A stretch of 64,000 bases of DNA from Agarophyton chilense (lineage: Eukaryota > Rhodophyta > Florideophyceae > Gracilariales > Gracilariaceae), in assembly GCA_030374765.1 (NCBI GenBank), contig JARGXX010000079.1, positions 558,001 to 622,000 on the forward strand, written 5' to 3'. Made by a program: the position numbers and the translations under genes. Position 1 is the first letter of the stretch. Each line of letters opens with the position of its first letter. A model generated the notes under the pieces. It was not told where the DNA came from. It was given only the letters and a program-made list of their open reading frames with translations, and did no database searches. Below, piece after piece: positions 20,486 to 31,409 of this stretch.

Positions 20486-21130
20486 GCCCACTTTTTTTTG
20501 TTGTTGCTTGCGAGGGCCTGCCTTCGTCCGCAACATAAGTACTGTACCAACGGTGCACGCGTGAAATTTGCCCAAACTGTCGCTCTTCCTTTTTTGTTTT
20601 TTTCGCAAGTAAACAAAACCAACACAAGCTCTCTGCCAACTAAAGTACTTACGCGGGGTCCGACGCCACACACCATTGGGGTCGTCAATATCGTCGTCAG
20701 TCAGATCGAAGAGAGAGAGAGCTGCCTTTCTCGACGAAACCCTCCATTCCTTTTTGTTTTTAATTGTCTACTTGGGTACGAAACACAATTCTTTGTGGCA
20801 ACACCAACGTCTTTTGCGCACGTCGTTTGATCTTCTCTAACAAACACAATACAAGGGAAAAAAAAACAAGCTTTCACCTCCTTGGGGCTGACCACCTCAC
20901 CTCGCTCTTCCTTGGCCACCACATTAATTGCAAACATTTTTTTCCATCTAATTACAACCCATGAAAAGTACTGGGCGCGTACGGGCTCTATGCGCTGTCC
21001 TATACATTCCTACCACTTACGACTGGGAGATGATTGACCCTGCCCGATTATCCGTCCTTCGCAGCATCGGTTGTGCGAAGAGCGCTACCTCTCAAGGTGG
21101 CCGAGCCAAATCGTCGTGCTCAAATTTGAC
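20486..21130. other. Intergenic region, AT-richer, no gene
   Basis: GC content falls abruptly after the PHD-protein stop, with T-runs (20491, 20588) and A-runs (20858). ORFs here are shadows or chance. It marks the right edge of the GC-rich block and holds the 5' leader of IPI1. Confidence 0.6.
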
Positions 21131-22954
21131 ATGCCGCGTGCCAAGAAGAAAGCAAAGGCCGCCGCGTCCAACCAAGACTTTCAAAAGAAGAAGCCAAAAA
21201 TCGGACGCCAAGCCCGACCCGCCAGTTTCACCAACACCACCGTGAGGCAAAAGCAAGTATTCTTGCCGGACCAGTCACGGTCGCAAGAGCAACTTACATC
21301 AACAAAAACAGGGCTTTCGTTCACAGACCTGCTCCCACGCACTCGGCACCACAATGCCAACACCAGAACAGCAGCGCTGAATGGGCTCACCAACGGGCTC
21401 AAGCTCGAGAATGCCGTCGCACACGACGCCATTGTTCTCTCCCCGGCCCCCGCAATACACGCAGCCGCAACTGCCATCGCCGACGAGAATGCACCCACGA
21501 GAACGGCTGCGCGTAACTTGCTAATCAATGTATGGAGTTTCTTGGATGACGTGCAACCGTTTCGTTCTATTTTCTCTACTGCTTTATTGGCGTGTTTGAG
21601 TCACATTCGCCTGGACATTCGCCTGGATGGAGCCCGAACGCTTGTCGCGCTGCTGGAGACGAATCGTATGGCCCCCGAACAATTGTTCGCTGACACTGCC
21701 AATCCTTTGGAATCCCTCTGTGACCTACTTGCCGTCACAACGGGTGTGAAGGGAAGGACAGCAGTGTTGGATGCATTGTGTTCCCTTTGCGAACACGTCC
21801 CGCGCTCTGATGGCTCTGAACGCGTTCCGTCACATGCAAGCCCCGCTGCATCGCAACAAACGGCAACTGAGAACACGCGAACGCCCTTGCCCTTCTACTA
21901 CCATCGTTCACCACTTCACGTAAATGAAAAGCACACTGGGCAGCTTTTCACAAAGTTTTCTACGCAGCTCGCGTCCAACCTGATCGCTCGCGTCGCCAAC
22001 CTGCTCACTGAGTCCTTTCCGCTCATCGAGACCCGCAGGGACAAAAACAAGTACACCATGTTTCTGTCCGCATCGCAAGCGTTGTTCCGACTGGTTACAA
22101 ACTGTTCACCGGAAGCGAATCACAAGCCAGTTCACAGATGCTTGAAACTATGGTCCGCAGAAGACGGCGCCAGCCAGATCAGCACGGCGGACATCCATTT
22201 CGCGGGAACCGCAATTCATCTTGCAAGTTTTGATGCATGTCAAGATTTTCTCGTATCAGCATTAAACGCAAGATCGTATCCCGCAGGCTTGGAATTATGT
22301 GTTGCAAACTACATCGAGAGTTGCGATGAAAACTTGGCGGTTTTAGAGTCTTGGTGCAACCGCTTTGAAGCAGCTGCCCACGAAGAAAACGCCAACATTC
22401 TGTGCAGATCGTTGAGAATTTGTGAAGTTGTGTTAAAGCGACGGAGCAGAAACGAAACAATAGTGTGGCGACTCTTGAAATGTCTTCCATTTGCAATCCA
22501 AGCTTGTGCCCACGGAAAAGGAGACGCTGTGGACAGTGAAACCTCCGTGAACGTATTAATCAAACTATTTTCCAGCTCTTACAGATCGCTTCAAGCTTTA
22601 GGGAGCAACGCAGAACAATTGCAGACCACAATGGAGAATCTCGTCGACATTGTTTGCGCTCAGCGCTTGGCCCTGAAGCTGAATCACAGCGAAGTAGATC
22701 AAATCGTGGGCGTTCTTGCCGCGGCCAAAATGATTACCGTGGATGAAGTGGTGTCCTTCATTGGCTTTTGCTTCAGGGAAGGGAATTTACATTTGGCGGA
22801 ACGGTTTCTGATGGGAGTTGAAGCTGCAGCCGTCAATGAAAATGAAGAAAAGTATCGAGCCATTGCCCTGGCAAAGGCGCTCAAACTGGTCAGTTCTGGT
22901 TTGAACTCAAACTTAACGGCTCAGCTGGAAAGAATCGAAAGCGTTGTCTGCTAG
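21131..22954 (+). CDS. IPI1: Pre-rRNA processing protein IPI1/TEX10
   Basis: 607 aa from ATG 21131 (MPRAKKKAK); 20 in-frame upstream codons are not family-like. The N-terminus carries the IPI1 signature: basic stretch, QDFQKKKPKIGR, TNTTVRQKQVFLP and a helical-repeat region beginning LLPRTRHHNANTRTAALNGL. The rest is alpha-helical (ARM/HEAT-like). IPI1 is part of the Rix1/PELP1 complex that drives ITS2 processing and pre-60S maturation in the nucleolus and nucleoplasm (family knowledge). One exon; moderate GC, unlike the block to its left. Confidence 0.85.
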   Translation: MPRAKKKAKAAASNQDFQKKKPKIGRQARPASFTNTTVRQKQVFLPDQSRSQEQLTSTKTGLSFTDLLPRTRHHNANTRTAALNGLTNGLKLENAVAHDAIVLSPAPAIHAAATAIADENAPTRTAARNLLINVWSFLDDVQPFRSIFSTALLACLSHIRLDIRLDGARTLVALLETNRMAPEQLFADTANPLESLCDLLAVTTGVKGRTAVLDALCSLCEHVPRSDGSERVPSHASPAASQQTATENTRTPLPFYYHRSPLHVNEKHTGQLFTKFSTQLASNLIARVANLLTESFPLIETRRDKNKYTMFLSASQALFRLVTNCSPEANHKPVHRCLKLWSAEDGASQISTADIHFAGTAIHLASFDACQDFLVSALNARSYPAGLELCVANYIESCDENLAVLESWCNRFEAAAHEENANILCRSLRICEVVLKRRSRNETIVWRLLKCLPFAIQACAHGKGDAVDSETSVNVLIKLFSSSYRSLQALGSNAEQLQTTMENLVDIVCAQRLALKLNHSEVDQIVGVLAAAKMITVDEVVSFIGFCFREGNLHLAERFLMGVEAAAVNENEEKYRAIALAKALKLVSSGLNSNLTAQLERIESVVC

Positions 22955-25429
22955 TTTGTGATCAAAGCTGCCAAAGAAAAGACTGGAAGCAGCGATCGAG
23001 TCAGGATTGAAGGGGTCGAATGATAATGTCCAAGCTCACCACATACTTAAAAGCGTCACCGTCGCCCTTTGAAGCAGTGATGGGAAAGCGGAAGGCAGAG
23101 ATCATTTTGCCACAGTTTTTCAGGGCATCCCCGAATCCGAATCCCCGCCCTCGTCTCAGCTTTTAAAAGAGAGCAAAAACCTATTTTTGTCAGTACCGCC
23201 CCTCGCCTATTGAACGACGATGAGCACTGGAGAAGAGGAACGCTTCGAGAACAACGATCAACGTCTTCACTTTAAAGCACATGTGCCCTTATCTTTCTCC
23301 GTACAAATCTTGTACAAATCTGAAGAGGGGTCAGCATTCCGCTTTTGTCACCATGACATATCTCGTGCAGTTTGCTGAACTGTTGTTTCTCCAGAACCTT
23401 TTACCCTGTTTATCTGATTTCTTGGGATGACACCCTTTGGGTTCTCATTGTAATTTTTTTGCCGGTTGCTGCAGTTCGGCTGAAAATTGGAAAAGAGTTT
23501 GGCGCATCTCCCGAGATGCGTCGAGTGCCAATCTATCATTTCCTACAACCCAAAATATGCTCGTACTCCACGGGCGTTGTGGTCCCGTGGAGCATTGCAA
23601 GATACACGCGCTTTGGTTTCGTTTGCTTGCCGGCGTTTTTCTCCCACGCTTTTCCAAGTCCTTCTATCGAAACCAAAGATACGCTTTCTTCTCAAAAATT
23701 CTTTCCGTTTCCAATGCCTTTTACCGCCGCCAGTGATTAGATACATAGAACAGTTCTTCTGAGCAGCACTCTCGAGAGCAATGTTCTAACGACACAATCC
23801 GTGGACGGAAATCAAATTTCACCCCATTCCATTCTAATCTGGAGTGGTTGGAAGATGATCGGTCAGGATGAGAGATGGTGAAAGCGTGAGTGACAGGGGA
23901 GATGTACCACATTGCGCTTTTGTGAGCCACACCTCTCTACGGTGTCACGGTAGAAGCCACATGGCATCACCATGACAGCATTTCTTAAAAATTCAAACAA
24001 ATGGATCAGTGCATACACTTTTTGGATTGCTTCCGCACACACGTGTCGAAAATGCTACCGAGCAGCCAAAACAGGCAGGCGCGAAAACTGAGCAGGCGCG
24101 AGCAGACGGATCCGCAACGTCAACATGACCTGCCGCCGCAAAAGACATCCTCTCGCCCAGGAAGCAAGTTCGACTGCCTCATGTGCTGCGCGCAGCGGAC
24201 TTTCGACCCTTTTAGCAATTATCACATGACAGCACCAGGCTAAACGTACCCGAGGAAAACGAATGGGCATCATTCGTCGGGCCCTTCCTCTCCCGGCGTG
24301 GACAACAACTGGGTAATGTCATGTTCTTGGATCGCCAACAAATATTGGGTTACGCACGATTGTGTCATGCAAGCTTTCTCATGCAAACGATCCGTTGCAT
24401 CTGTCAATTCTTTTCTTTTGCACTATGATCATTAGTCTTGCATGTAAGTAGATCGATAACGACATCATGCTTTTCTCGATCCCATGTGCAGGTTGGGCGC
24501 ATCGTTCATGCCATTTTCCACACATAGGGAGCATAACGCAAATACGTGGATTTCATCTCGATCCGATCCGAATCGGTCTCATGAACAATCACACACAGGG
24601 AGATCTGCGCCTGTTGCCACTCGTCGTAGCCAACTACTCAAGCTTTTAGAAAGTAACTCCTGACGTGTCATCGAGGATCGAGGCACAAGGTAGTGAGTAA
24701 CAGCGAACACGACCGATGCAGTATGTCGCATCGAAAGCAGTGGTCATAGTATCGCAAAGCTCGTTACCAACAAATCGTTTCTAACCAGCAGCTAGTCCAC
24801 GCACGAGCTGTACGTCCAAAATTCGAACAAGAGTCGGTAAGATCCGAAACAAAACGCATGATGGGAACTTGGGGCGTGTTGGGCTCATCAGACGCCTCAG
24901 GTCGCTGAAAGGCGGAGAACAAAGTGTTCTTTCCTCTACGTGTTGAAATGCAAGATCAAAACTTGGCAGCCATCCGAGCCCGTTATGCTATTTTATGCAA
25001 ACGGATTGCTGGCTCCACATGCCAAACAAATCTCAATTAAAAAGTGGAATGTCCACCACTTCATCTCCAAAGACATTAGAAACGCAAGTTACAATTCATT
25101 CATGACGGTTAAAAATGGCTCACTACGCAATGGTGGCATTGAAAAGTGCGCACGGGTCCGCTGCTGAAATACAAGAAAAGTTTGAAACCCCCAAGCAAGG
25201 CAAATAGTCTTTGTTTCGACGCGGCATAACGTTTGCAGTGTATGCCCGGGTTAGCACACTAATTCAAAACCTGATGATTAGCAGAACCATGAGGAAAAAG
25301 TCTGTACAACACACGCAGTCATTGGTGACAGAGATTGCGATATATATATATATATATATATGTATATATGTGAAAGGTTCAATAGCTCCGCTAAATAACA
25401 AACGAATTTTCTATACACACCAATAGCGG
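22955..25429. other. About 2.5 kb without a supported gene
   Basis: Only short ORFs without domain features were found. A (TA)n run lies at 25339-25361. No convincing tRNA, transposon or exon was found. It contains the converging or flanking UTRs of IPI1 and of the RING gene, and may hold undetected short exons or ncRNA. Confidence 0.55.
25339..25362. repeat. (TA)n microsatellite
   Basis: About eleven TA dinucleotides, followed by GTATATATGTG, lie 70 bases beyond the stop codon of the RING gene, in its 3' flank. Confidence 0.9.
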
Positions 25430-26602
25430 CTAAATGTCGAGAAGCGAGCGGCGAATTGCTTCGTGCATTGCGACGCATTCTTCCTCGAATTCTTCATTAA
25501 AATGCAGCGAAGAATTGGTGGCAGATTGTCTGCTGGGGAAACATTGCCGTGACAGGGGATCGGGCGTTTGAGCATTATGATCAGCGGTATGATGAGCGGA
25601 ATGATTGCTGCCGACATCACTGCTTTCTCCTTGGCCGTTTTGCTGCTGAGCGGTGCGCTGTACAGCAACGGGCGATGGGTGCTTATTTTCGCATGCTGGA
25701 GTTGGAACGTAGTTGACATCGTTCACCGCGGTCTCCAGCGCGATGGATTCTGTAGCATTTTGTTGAAAGGAAGAAACAAAAACGGGTGCACGATGTTGCG
25801 TACAGGTTTGCGGCTGTTGGTTGTGCTCGGGGGAGGGCTGTGCAGGGTGGTCGGTGGTGGAGGTGGAAGATTCGGAGACAGAGGATGACACGGTAGCCAC
25901 GAGCGAGGAGGAAGGTACGGATATAAGGTCGCTGACGGGGCTCGACGTGGCGCGCGCGGAGACAGTCCCAGAGGATTCGGTTGTCGGGGAGAAACTAGAA
26001 GTAGAAACAGACGGTTGAACAAGGGATGGTGACGAAGCAGAGGACGAAGACGGAACGGCAGGCGTTACTGATGACGACGACACGAGCTGTGAGGAATAAG
26101 CGGGCGAGGGCAACGTAGGTGGAGATGGAAGGGCAAGAGCAGAATTGGCACAAAGGGTGTTTGCATTAGCCCGTTTGATGGCCTGCAAAGCGTTGTGCTG
26201 TTCCATTTCCTCGCGGTCCAAGTCGGCGGCATCGCGAGGTCCCCTGCACGTGGCGTCCAGACGCTTGTACTTGCAAAAGGGGCAAGGTTCCTTATTGTGG
26301 CGTGGAGGGCGTATTTGCAGGTAACATTCGGTGCAAAGGCGCGCCTGGCAGCATTTGGTTTGGTTAAGCACGGGGTACACGAGCATACAAATGGGACATT
26401 CTTCACGCACGTTAGGGGAGGGATCGTCCTCGCCTGGATAACGCGGTGCCAAGTCGCCGCGCAGAATGAGGCGGCGCACCAGCTTGTCGTCCCAGTTGCA
26501 CGTCGGGTACAGCCCGGAGGACTTGAAGGGCAAGTCGAGCGCGGCAGGGTCGTCGATGCGACGGCGACGCAGCCGCAACGACACGCTGGAGGTGTTTCCC
26601 AT
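25430..26602 (-). CDS. SIP5/DA2-type RING zinc-finger protein with N-myristoylation start
   Basis: 390 aa from the ATG at 26602; the frame extends 15 codons further, but MGNTSS is an ideal N-myristoylation start, as in SIP5-like proteins. The LYPTCNWDDKLVRRLILRGDLAPRYPG segment (31-57) and the Cys-rich RING-like core at 69-110 (ECPICML, LNQTKCCQARLCTECY, CPFC) match the fungal SIP5 and plant DA2 families. The remaining 280 residues are Ser/Pro/Thr-rich, ending in a helical EEFEEECVAMHEAIRRSLLDI that resembles a ubiquitin-interacting motif. Likely a membrane-associated E3 ubiquitin ligase; substrates unknown. Confidence 0.8.
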   Translation of the reverse strand: MGNTSSVSLRLRRRRIDDPAALDLPFKSSGLYPTCNWDDKLVRRLILRGDLAPRYPGEDDPSPNVREECPICMLVYPVLNQTKCCQARLCTECYLQIRPPRHNKEPCPFCKYKRLDATCRGPRDAADLDREEMEQHNALQAIKRANANTLCANSALALPSPPTLPSPAYSSQLVSSSSVTPAVPSSSSASSPSLVQPSVSTSSFSPTTESSGTVSARATSSPVSDLISVPSSSLVATVSSSVSESSTSTTDHPAQPSPEHNQQPQTCTQHRAPVFVSSFQQNATESIALETAVNDVNYVPTPACENKHPSPVAVQRTAQQQNGQGESSDVGSNHSAHHTADHNAQTPDPLSRQCFPSRQSATNSSLHFNEEFEEECVAMHEAIRRSLLDI

Positions 26603-26670
26603 AGCACCAGTCGAAACGAAACTGGGACTTGAACCGAAAGACGACACGAAAGTTAGTCAACACGAAACGC

Positions 26671-26702
26671 AAGCAGCCAAGCAGCCAAGCAGCCAAGCAG
26701 CC
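26671..26702. repeat. Four perfect copies of AAGCAGCC
   Basis: Units start at 26671, 26679, 26687 and 26695, about 70-100 bases upstream of the RING-gene start on its 5' side, so they lie in its promoter or leader. Confidence 0.9.
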
Positions 26703-28679
26703 ACACTAACGAGCGCACGATGGAGCAACGCAGGCGAGAACGCGGCGTAATATGTGCGGCGTGGCGCAAAGCGGTCGAAGGCGCGCGTATTTTGAGCACA
26801 CAGACCGGCTGGCGCGGAGGGGACGGCGGGCTGCTGTCAACACGAGTGGTGTGAAACACAGCTCCCATACGCGCGCCTCTCGCGCGCGTGACGCTCCCGA
26901 ATGTAACGCGCGCTGGCAGCGTGCGTCACGCTCAGAGAGCGTAGGTGCTCGTGCTCGCTCGTTCTTGCACGTTCTCGCACACTCTTTCACACACGTTGGC
27001 TGCGACACGTGGCACAGTTGGCGCGGCCACCGCTTCCGCCGTTGTAAGCGCTTGCGTGGCCACCACACACGTGCAACCCGTGTGCGGCTGTGTCTGTCGC
27101 ATTCCCGCACCGGCGCAGTCTCCATGAGCACTGCCGCCGTGCTCCATTGTTCATGGATGCCTGGCACTGTATGTTGCCGCCCCGCCGCCACTGTTTGTGG
27201 CTGCCCGCTGCCCGCTGCCGTGCCACTACACGGGAGTGGAAGCTCCTGTTTCTTTCTCCGACTAAGGGTTAGGTTGCTATACCCTTGGAACTTAACCCCT
27301 TGTAGCAATAACTGACTGCTCCGTGTTGCACGGGGTGCCATGCTTTTCCAGCCGTCCATCTCTACGGCTTGTTCCTTCGCCTTTGCCTTGAAGCATTCGG
27401 ATAACTCTCAAGTCTACGCACAGGGATAACGCTTGTGTGTCGGTATTGGGATACTGTACAGTAGTGCTTGCGTCTTAGAATAGGAAATAACATGGACTCC
27501 CTTACCGTAACGCTCCCGCCATCTCCATATTCCCCTCTTGTGCAATCGAGACTGACACTGTCTGCGATGGAGTAGCTTGGTGTCCGTCTCTGACGCACTC
27601 TATATCTATCCCTCGTAAACGTGGCATGATAGCGTAAGCGTAGCTGGCCACCCGCTGACGGTGTGGTCCATCTGTACCAACAAGTTTACCCTTGCGGCCT
27701 ACAGCCTAAGCCCGGTCTCGCATGGTGATGAATTTTATGAATTCATCTGAAACTGCGGAGAGGAGGTCGCATTTTATCCTACCAACGTTCACCCTTTCGA
27801 CAACAGGCGCATGCCCTTCGCTGTGTTAACACGTCTCAAGAGATAAAGAAACTTCTGCTGATGAGATATGAGTTGTTTGCCAAGGTAGTACGAATCACGT
27901 ACAGCACGAGGAACAACACAATGAACAAATTGCTCATTCCTACCGGCAAAAACCCATGATTGCATCGGATTGCTTTTCCAATTCCACAGTAAAATGTTCA
28001 AGTTCCTACAATTGGAATTGGACCCGGCAATGGCAACTCTGTACGGAGCACGATGGTACACAAAAGTGCATGCCCCGACGGCGGGTGGGGGAGCGCATCC
28101 GGCAGCTGCAACAGAGGACGGCCGAGCGTGGTGGGGGCATGGCTGTAAGCGGCGGTTCGCGCGAAAACATTTGATTTACATTGGCTTGAATTAACTGTAA
28201 AACACAAACTGGATTTTTTAATGTATTTGAAGGGGTGCAAGAGGTAATAGTGGAACAAATACTAAATGAAGCGAGAGCAACATCTCGGTCACTTGCAAAG
28301 ACACGCCTCACGCAGCTTCGCTACGTGGCAAGCATGCGTCGTGTCCATGCTTTACACGTTTTCAATTGGAAAGATTTCCCATGCACGTCGTTCGGCACCG
28401 TTTGGAATGGTGTCGTCGCGCTGGCGAGCTGGCGTCACGGCGCGCCACTCTCTAACTAGCTACAGAAGTGTAGCGCCATGAAAAGTGACCGCTCGAGAGT
28501 ATCTTTTCTTGTAGAGCCGCTACCGCCACACCCCCATCCGCAACGCGTCCTTCAAGTCAATCTTCGACCTACACGGCCTGCGTCCTCGGCGTTGTCCGGC
28601 GCCCCCGTCGCCCCCGCGTTCGACCCCCCCCCCCCCCCTTTCCCTTCTTCGTTCGCTCGCTTCCCCCTCTCTACCCCAA
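26703..28679. other. About 2 kb without a supported gene
   Basis: The left half is GC-rich with several 60-220 codon frames on both strands, none with domain-like content. A minus frame at 27789-28061 reads somewhat protein-like (WVFAGRNEQFVHCVVPRAVRDSYYLGKQ) but I cannot name it. The right end, 28520-28679, is a pyrimidine-rich leader with a run of 16 C at about 28625, just before the ataxin-10 ATG. Confidence 0.5.
28616..28679 (+). promoter_or_regulatory. Poly-C / pyrimidine tract before ataxin-10 ATG
   Basis: A C-run of about 16 followed by almost uninterrupted C/T (CCCTTCTTCGTTCGCTCGCTT, then CCCCCTCTCTACCCC) reaches the ATG. This resembles plant Y-patch promoter elements or a TOP-like leader. 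The tract is visible; the role is inferred. Confidence 0.45.
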
Positions 28680-30248
28680 ATGTCCACATCGCAGCCGCTC
28701 GACTTCGACACCGCCGTGTCTCAACTATGCTCCAAGGAGTGGGCCCCGTCCGGCACGCATGTCGCCACACGTCACAGCGATAACGTACTGCGTGCCCTGC
28801 TTCCCGCCTCGCGCACTGACAAGGGCCGTGTCGATTTGGGCGCTTCCCCCAATGCTATTGAGCACCTCGTGTGCGTTTTGCGTGACCCGCTTGCCTTTCA
28901 TGAGCGCCTCGGCGAGCTGGCCGTGAGGCTGTTGCGAAACCTCTGTGCACGCTCCCCGTCGAATCAGTTGCGTGCCGCCCATTGCGGTGCGCAGGACCTG
29001 GTCTTGCAGTGCATTGAGACCCGATTCCAGATAGCTGCAGAGCGTCTATCTGGTGGTGATCCGCTTGCGATGAGACGTGTCTTGGACACCGATCAACCCC
29101 CCACCCAGCACTCTAACATGAGGTTGCCGTTTTTCGGCTTTGCTGTCGAGTTCTTGGTCAACTTTGTCACTTGCAATGCGACCAATGCCGAGATGGTTTG
29201 GAAGAAGGCCTTCCCGTCCTTGATAGAAAAGCTACTCGAGTGTGAAAACCACGCCGCTGCAGCTGCAGCCGCCGCGCTCGTACACAACTGCATAGCTGTT
29301 GTGCCGCATCGCATGGCCGATATTGTCAAAATTTGGGAGAGTGAGGAAGGTTCAGGCAAATCGTTTACCGAGGCGCTGGTGCGTCAGCTTCAGAAAGAAG
29401 CTGATAGCAACGACGAAGAAGAACGTTTTTCGTGGTCTTTCATGATCATCAGACGCCTTATCGGCGCGTCTTTGCTACAACACTGCTTCGATGCGTTGGG
29501 ACCATCACTTTCCGACGTGGCTTCCAAGCCCAAGTCGTTCTCAGCCAGCCAGCTTGTCTTGCTTAAGGTGCTGGACGCTTCTGTCAGCAAATCTGCGGAG
29601 ACTGCAGCCGAATCGACGTTATCCGGAATCACGATTCCTTCCAGCAGTCTACTCTTCTTCGCGGATCTCATTGAGGCCGCTTTTCTAAAGAGGGAGGGCG
29701 ATGTGCTGCATATTGCGGCGAGCATAATTGGTTCGGTGGTGATCATAACGGAGGATTCCGATCTGTTGGAGCAACTGCGCGTGCGTTCGGTCAAGGTCGC
29801 TGTTCACGTCTTGCAAGCGCTTTCGGCTCGGCAGCAGGCTGGTGCAAACGGTACGACCGAGGGACAAATACCCCAGTTCACAGTAAATGGAGTATCATCC
29901 GCTGTCGGGTTGAGAGGTGTCATGATGCGCGTTGTGGCCATATGTTGTGACGAATGCAAACCGGCTCAAGACTCGGTGCGAAAGCTGATGGGTATTCCTG
30001 TTGTGCTCAACGCATTGTCGTACGAAGACGATGTTAACAAGAATCCGTACTTGCGTGAGTGGGCCGTTCTCGCGGTGCGGAATTTGACGTGTGGAAACGC
30101 TGCCAATGCAAAAGACATCTCCAGTTATGAACTTATGGGACTGCGCAACGACAAAGAACTGCTTGAAAAGACTGGATTGGAGGCATTCATGGGGGAAGAC
30201 GGGAAGCCAAGATTACGAGTGCGAAAAAAGGCTATTGCAGTGGAGTAA
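28680..30248 (+). CDS. ATXN10: Ataxin-10 homologue
   Basis: 522 aa, one exon, all-helical armadillo-like. Diagnostic is the C-terminal ataxin-10 domain at about residues 415-490: AQDSVRKLMGIPVVLNALSYEDDVNKNPYLREWAVLAVRNLTCGN, in which the NPYLREWA...RNL block is the family hallmark. LAVRLLRNLCARSPSNQ near residue 80 is another ARM-type repeat. The family (yeast CTR86) acts in the cytoplasm in cytokinesis or cilium-linked signalling; its role in algae is not established. The start follows a poly-C leader. Confidence 0.85.
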   Translation: MSTSQPLDFDTAVSQLCSKEWAPSGTHVATRHSDNVLRALLPASRTDKGRVDLGASPNAIEHLVCVLRDPLAFHERLGELAVRLLRNLCARSPSNQLRAAHCGAQDLVLQCIETRFQIAAERLSGGDPLAMRRVLDTDQPPTQHSNMRLPFFGFAVEFLVNFVTCNATNAEMVWKKAFPSLIEKLLECENHAAAAAAAALVHNCIAVVPHRMADIVKIWESEEGSGKSFTEALVRQLQKEADSNDEEERFSWSFMIIRRLIGASLLQHCFDALGPSLSDVASKPKSFSASQLVLLKVLDASVSKSAETAAESTLSGITIPSSSLLFFADLIEAAFLKREGDVLHIAASIIGSVVIITEDSDLLEQLRVRSVKVAVHVLQALSARQQAGANGTTEGQIPQFTVNGVSSAVGLRGVMMRVVAICCDECKPAQDSVRKLMGIPVVLNALSYEDDVNKNPYLREWAVLAVRNLTCGNAANAKDISSYELMGLRNDKELLEKTGLEAFMGEDGKPRLRVRKKAIAVE

Positions 30249-30572
30249 ATTGAAAAGTTTTGCGTTGTATTTGTCACGGGTGAGGAATTGGCACTTTGAC
30301 GGTGATCACAACATTCCAGAGGTACGCAGCAGTTTTACAAGCATCGTTCGACGCTTTTGTGGACTGCTTTGAAGCGCGCGCTTCATAGCGACGAGAGGTG
30401 GAAGGTAAGCGCTGAAAGTCAAGAACGAGAAGGGAACAGCATAAGCTGCAAGCTGTCATGTGGCTGAAGGTTTGGAACGGTGCACATGTTGTGAGACACT
30501 GAGCAAGAAAGATGTAGAGTTTCCCCGAAAGATGCGAAGTGAGTTTACGAAGAATACAGTCAGCGCAACAAA
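30249..30572. other. Convergent 3' spacer
   Basis: 324 bases between the ataxin-10 stop and the stop of the hemerythrin-like gene. No ORF or repeat of note. Confidence 0.6.
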
Positions 30573-31409
30573 TTATTCAGGAGCAAGCTTCCTGACGGCT
30601 GCGGTATGAGTAGCGTTGAATCTGTTACTGGTCGTACGGTATGAAAGTCGTAGCATTGTGGGCATGGACTTGTGCCACGCCGAGGCGGCTTCTGAAGTCA
30701 TGGCGTTGGTAATGAGCATTAAATGCATTTTCTTGTAATCTGCGCGCCCGTGAGAGTGCATAAATCTGACCAATTTCTTTTCAAGGCGCTTGGCTTCGGC
30801 GGGTTGAAATTGTTGCTCAATGAGTTCGGGCAAAGTGTTTTCAACGGTTTCCAAATGTTGCACGATCAGGTGCATGTGGACCAAGGCCTTTATGATGCGC
30901 GCAAGGGTCTCATCTGGTGCTCGTCGTGAAAGCTGTTCGTTGGCAGTTCGAAATTCCTTGAACAAGCTCTGAAGCTTGTCTTTGACACCGTGGATGGGTT
31001 GTTCACCCAGGGCGTCAGGGAGCTGGGCTCTCGTTGAAACCCAGGGAAACAGAAGCTGAGTATGTGCTTCAAAGGTGGTCTTGAGAAAGGAGGAAAACAG
31101 ATGCCACCATGTGAAGAAAGAGCGCAGGTCGGCGGAGCCCAATTGATGAACGCGTCTCTTCATGGAGTCGACCATGTTGTACAGGTCGATGAGTTCTCTT
31201 CTAGTGGCATTGTGCAAGCGCGCTAGCAGGTCAAGCGCCCAGCTGGAACCGAGGGGCACGGGGTTGATGCCGTCTGGACGGGTGTAATTGAGGAGCGCCG
31301 AACTGAGGCGGACGCTCTTTTTTTCGGTGGTCTGTGTGGCGAGAAAGTCAGATGCGGGGTTGAGAATGTCTCCAGAAGGCTCTGGAAAGCGCGACGGCGA
31401 CTGACTCAT
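30573..31409 (-). CDS. Hemerythrin-like helical protein
   Basis: 278 aa, alpha-helical throughout. LLARLHNATRRELIDLYNMVDSM, then FFTWWHLFSSFLKTTFEAHTQLLFPWV, then LVHMHLIVQHLETVENTLPELI give the His-spaced helices (LHN, WWHLF, EAH, HMHL, QHLE) seen in HHE/hemerythrin-like proteins of algae and fungi. Such proteins bind a di-iron or other metal site for oxygen or redox sensing (family knowledge). Which residues would bind metal here cannot be settled by eye. The start ATG is followed by a polar N-terminus without a targeting signal, so it is probably cytosolic. Confidence 0.55.
   Translation of the reverse strand: MSQSPSRFPEPSGDILNPASDFLATQTTEKKSVRLSSALLNYTRPDGINPVPLGSSWALDLLARLHNATRRELIDLYNMVDSMKRRVHQLGSADLRSFFTWWHLFSSFLKTTFEAHTQLLFPWVSTRAQLPDALGEQPIHGVKDKLQSLFKEFRTANEQLSRRAPDETLARIIKALVHMHLIVQHLETVENTLPELIEQQFQPAEAKRLEKKLVRFMHSHGRADYKKMHLMLITNAMTSEAASAWHKSMPTMLRLSYRTTSNRFNATHTAAVRKLAPE

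Noticed and set aside
26706-27359. 217-codon minus ORF in the spacer before ataxin-10
   Set aside because: Arg/Cys/Ser-rich, no secondary-structure pattern, overlaps a comparable plus ORF; typical chance frame in GC-rich DNA.
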